A stretch of DNA of 5,825 bases from Actinomycetes bacterium (GTDB lineage: Bacteria > Actinomycetota > Acidimicrobiia > Acidimicrobiales > Acidimicrobiaceae): assembly GCA_021819025.1 (NCBI GenBank), contig JAKASN010000142.1, positions 1-5,825 of the forward strand. Reading direction: 5' to 3'. Made by a program: the position numbers and the translations under genes. The notes beneath the pieces are model-generated. The model had not been told where the DNA came from, made no database searches, and was given only the letters and a program-made list of their open reading frames with translations. Positions 5,421 through 5,825 of this stretch are shown piece after piece. Position 1 is the first letter of the stretch. Each line of letters starts with the position of its first letter.

Positions 5421-5825
5421 ATGGACAACGCTGAAGATTCCATCGGGCGCCCGCCACTAATCGGGGGCGCCGCGGCGAGGATCGGGACCATAATTATAGG
5501 CCCGGTCCTCGTCCTGGTCTTATTCGGTGCCGATGTCGCAGTGACAGTTGGAAATATCGTCCGTAACCCCAACCTCGGTACCGGCGCGGTTCGTGAAGTG
5601 CTGGTTTTGGGGGTCTTGGGTGCCCTCGGTGCCCTCGCTTTGGGGCTGAGGCGCAACCACCCAGCGGCGGTGGTAGCGGCGCTCTTGGCGATAACCATCG
5701 TGGAACACTCGGTCGCCCCTGGGGGAACCAGGAGCATCTATCCCATTCCACTCTTTTTCGCGTTGGGTTCCTATGCCGCGAGACGCCCTTGGCGCAGAGT
5801 TGTGGAGATGGCCGCAGCGACGATT
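5421..5825 (+). CDS. N-terminus of a multi-pass membrane protein, probably a sensor histidine kinase (cut by window edge)
   Basis: The frame is open from ATG 5421 to the window edge, giving 135 residues with no stop. After a short polar start there are hydrophobic stretches near residues 21-43 (IGTIIIGPVLVLVLFGADVA), 58-76 (REVLVLGVLGALGALALG), 82-95 (AAVVAALLAITIVE) and 106-120 (IYPIPLFFALGSYAA). The arrangement of LRRNHPAAVVAALL followed by FFALGSYAARRPWRR closely resembles the four-helix N-terminal region of actinobacterial NarL-family sensor kinases, where a basic turn precedes helices 3 and follows helix 4. The diagnostic HisKA_3 and ATPase domains would lie beyond the window, so the kinase call is an inference. 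An in-frame TAG at 5415-5417 makes ATG 5421 the earliest start. It begins 10 bases after the permease stop without a clear Shine-Dalgarno site, so coupling to the permease is likely, and the kinase would probably control or sense the exporter's substrate. Confidence 0.6.
   Translation, partial: MDNAEDSIGRPPLIGGAAARIGTIIIGPVLVLVLFGADVAVTVGNIVRNPNLGTGAVREVLVLGVLGALGALALGLRRNHPAAVVAALLAITIVEHSVAPGGTRSIYPIPLFFALGSYAARRPWRRVVEMAAATI

Noticed and set aside
5395..5425. 9-base direct repeat GACCATGGA around the permease stop and the next start
   Set aside because: It is short, one copy is coding, and there is no sign of mobile-element or attachment-site context.
5608..5638. Tandem repeat-like GGTGCCCTC GGTGCCCTC in the right-edge gene
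   Set aside because: It encodes Leu-Gly-Ala-Leu-Gly-Ala in a membrane helix, and only two units are present, so it is ordinary low complexity.

Overview
The window looks like chromosomal DNA from an actinobacterium of moderately high GC. The signs are the GC-rich codon use, GTG starts, an ABC exporter followed by what looks like a NarL-family sensor kinase with a multi-pass N-terminus, and the general sequence style. An acidimicrobial lineage is possible, but that is only an impression; no rRNA or marker gene is present to fix it. No phage genes, insertion sequences, tRNAs or CRISPR arrays were seen.

Layout: 1-280 is a non-coding leader with some predicted RNA pairing. 281-976 (+) encodes a DedA/SNARE-associated family membrane protein. 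It converges on, and overlaps by 4 bp, a leftward pair made of murE-like 3399-1897 followed directly by a family 2 glycosyltransferase 1896-973. The murE stop codon touches the GTG start of the glycosyltransferase in the same frame, so the two are almost certainly one transcript. 3400-3693 is a divergent intergenic region. From 3694 rightwards runs a second operon: an ABC ATPase (3694-4620), its ABC-2 type permease (4637-5410) and, after 10 nt, the N-terminal 135 residues of a multi-pass membrane protein (5421 to the window edge), most likely a sensor histidine kinase.

How the genes fit together: the left half has a cell-envelope theme. DedA proteins include undecaprenyl-phosphate flippases, MurE adds the third residue of the peptidoglycan stem peptide, and GT2 enzymes often build envelope glycans. 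The right half looks like an exporter plus sensor module of the kind used for response to antimicrobial peptides or envelope stress; its ATPase has Glu at the Q-loop position, as in bacitracin/lantibiotic exporters.

The most notable observation is in the MurE-like protein. The canonical DNPR motif, whose Arg contacts meso-diaminopimelate in DAP-adding enzymes, reads DNPG (residues 408-411), while the ATP-binding and carbamoyl-lysine motifs are intact. Together with its location away from a visible division/cell-wall cluster and beside a glycosyltransferase, this raises the possibility of a different amino-acid substrate or a second, specialised Mur ligase. A perfect 9-bp inverted repeat just inside the permease gene is the other feature that stands out. 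The rest is ordinary, and nothing here proves a new system.
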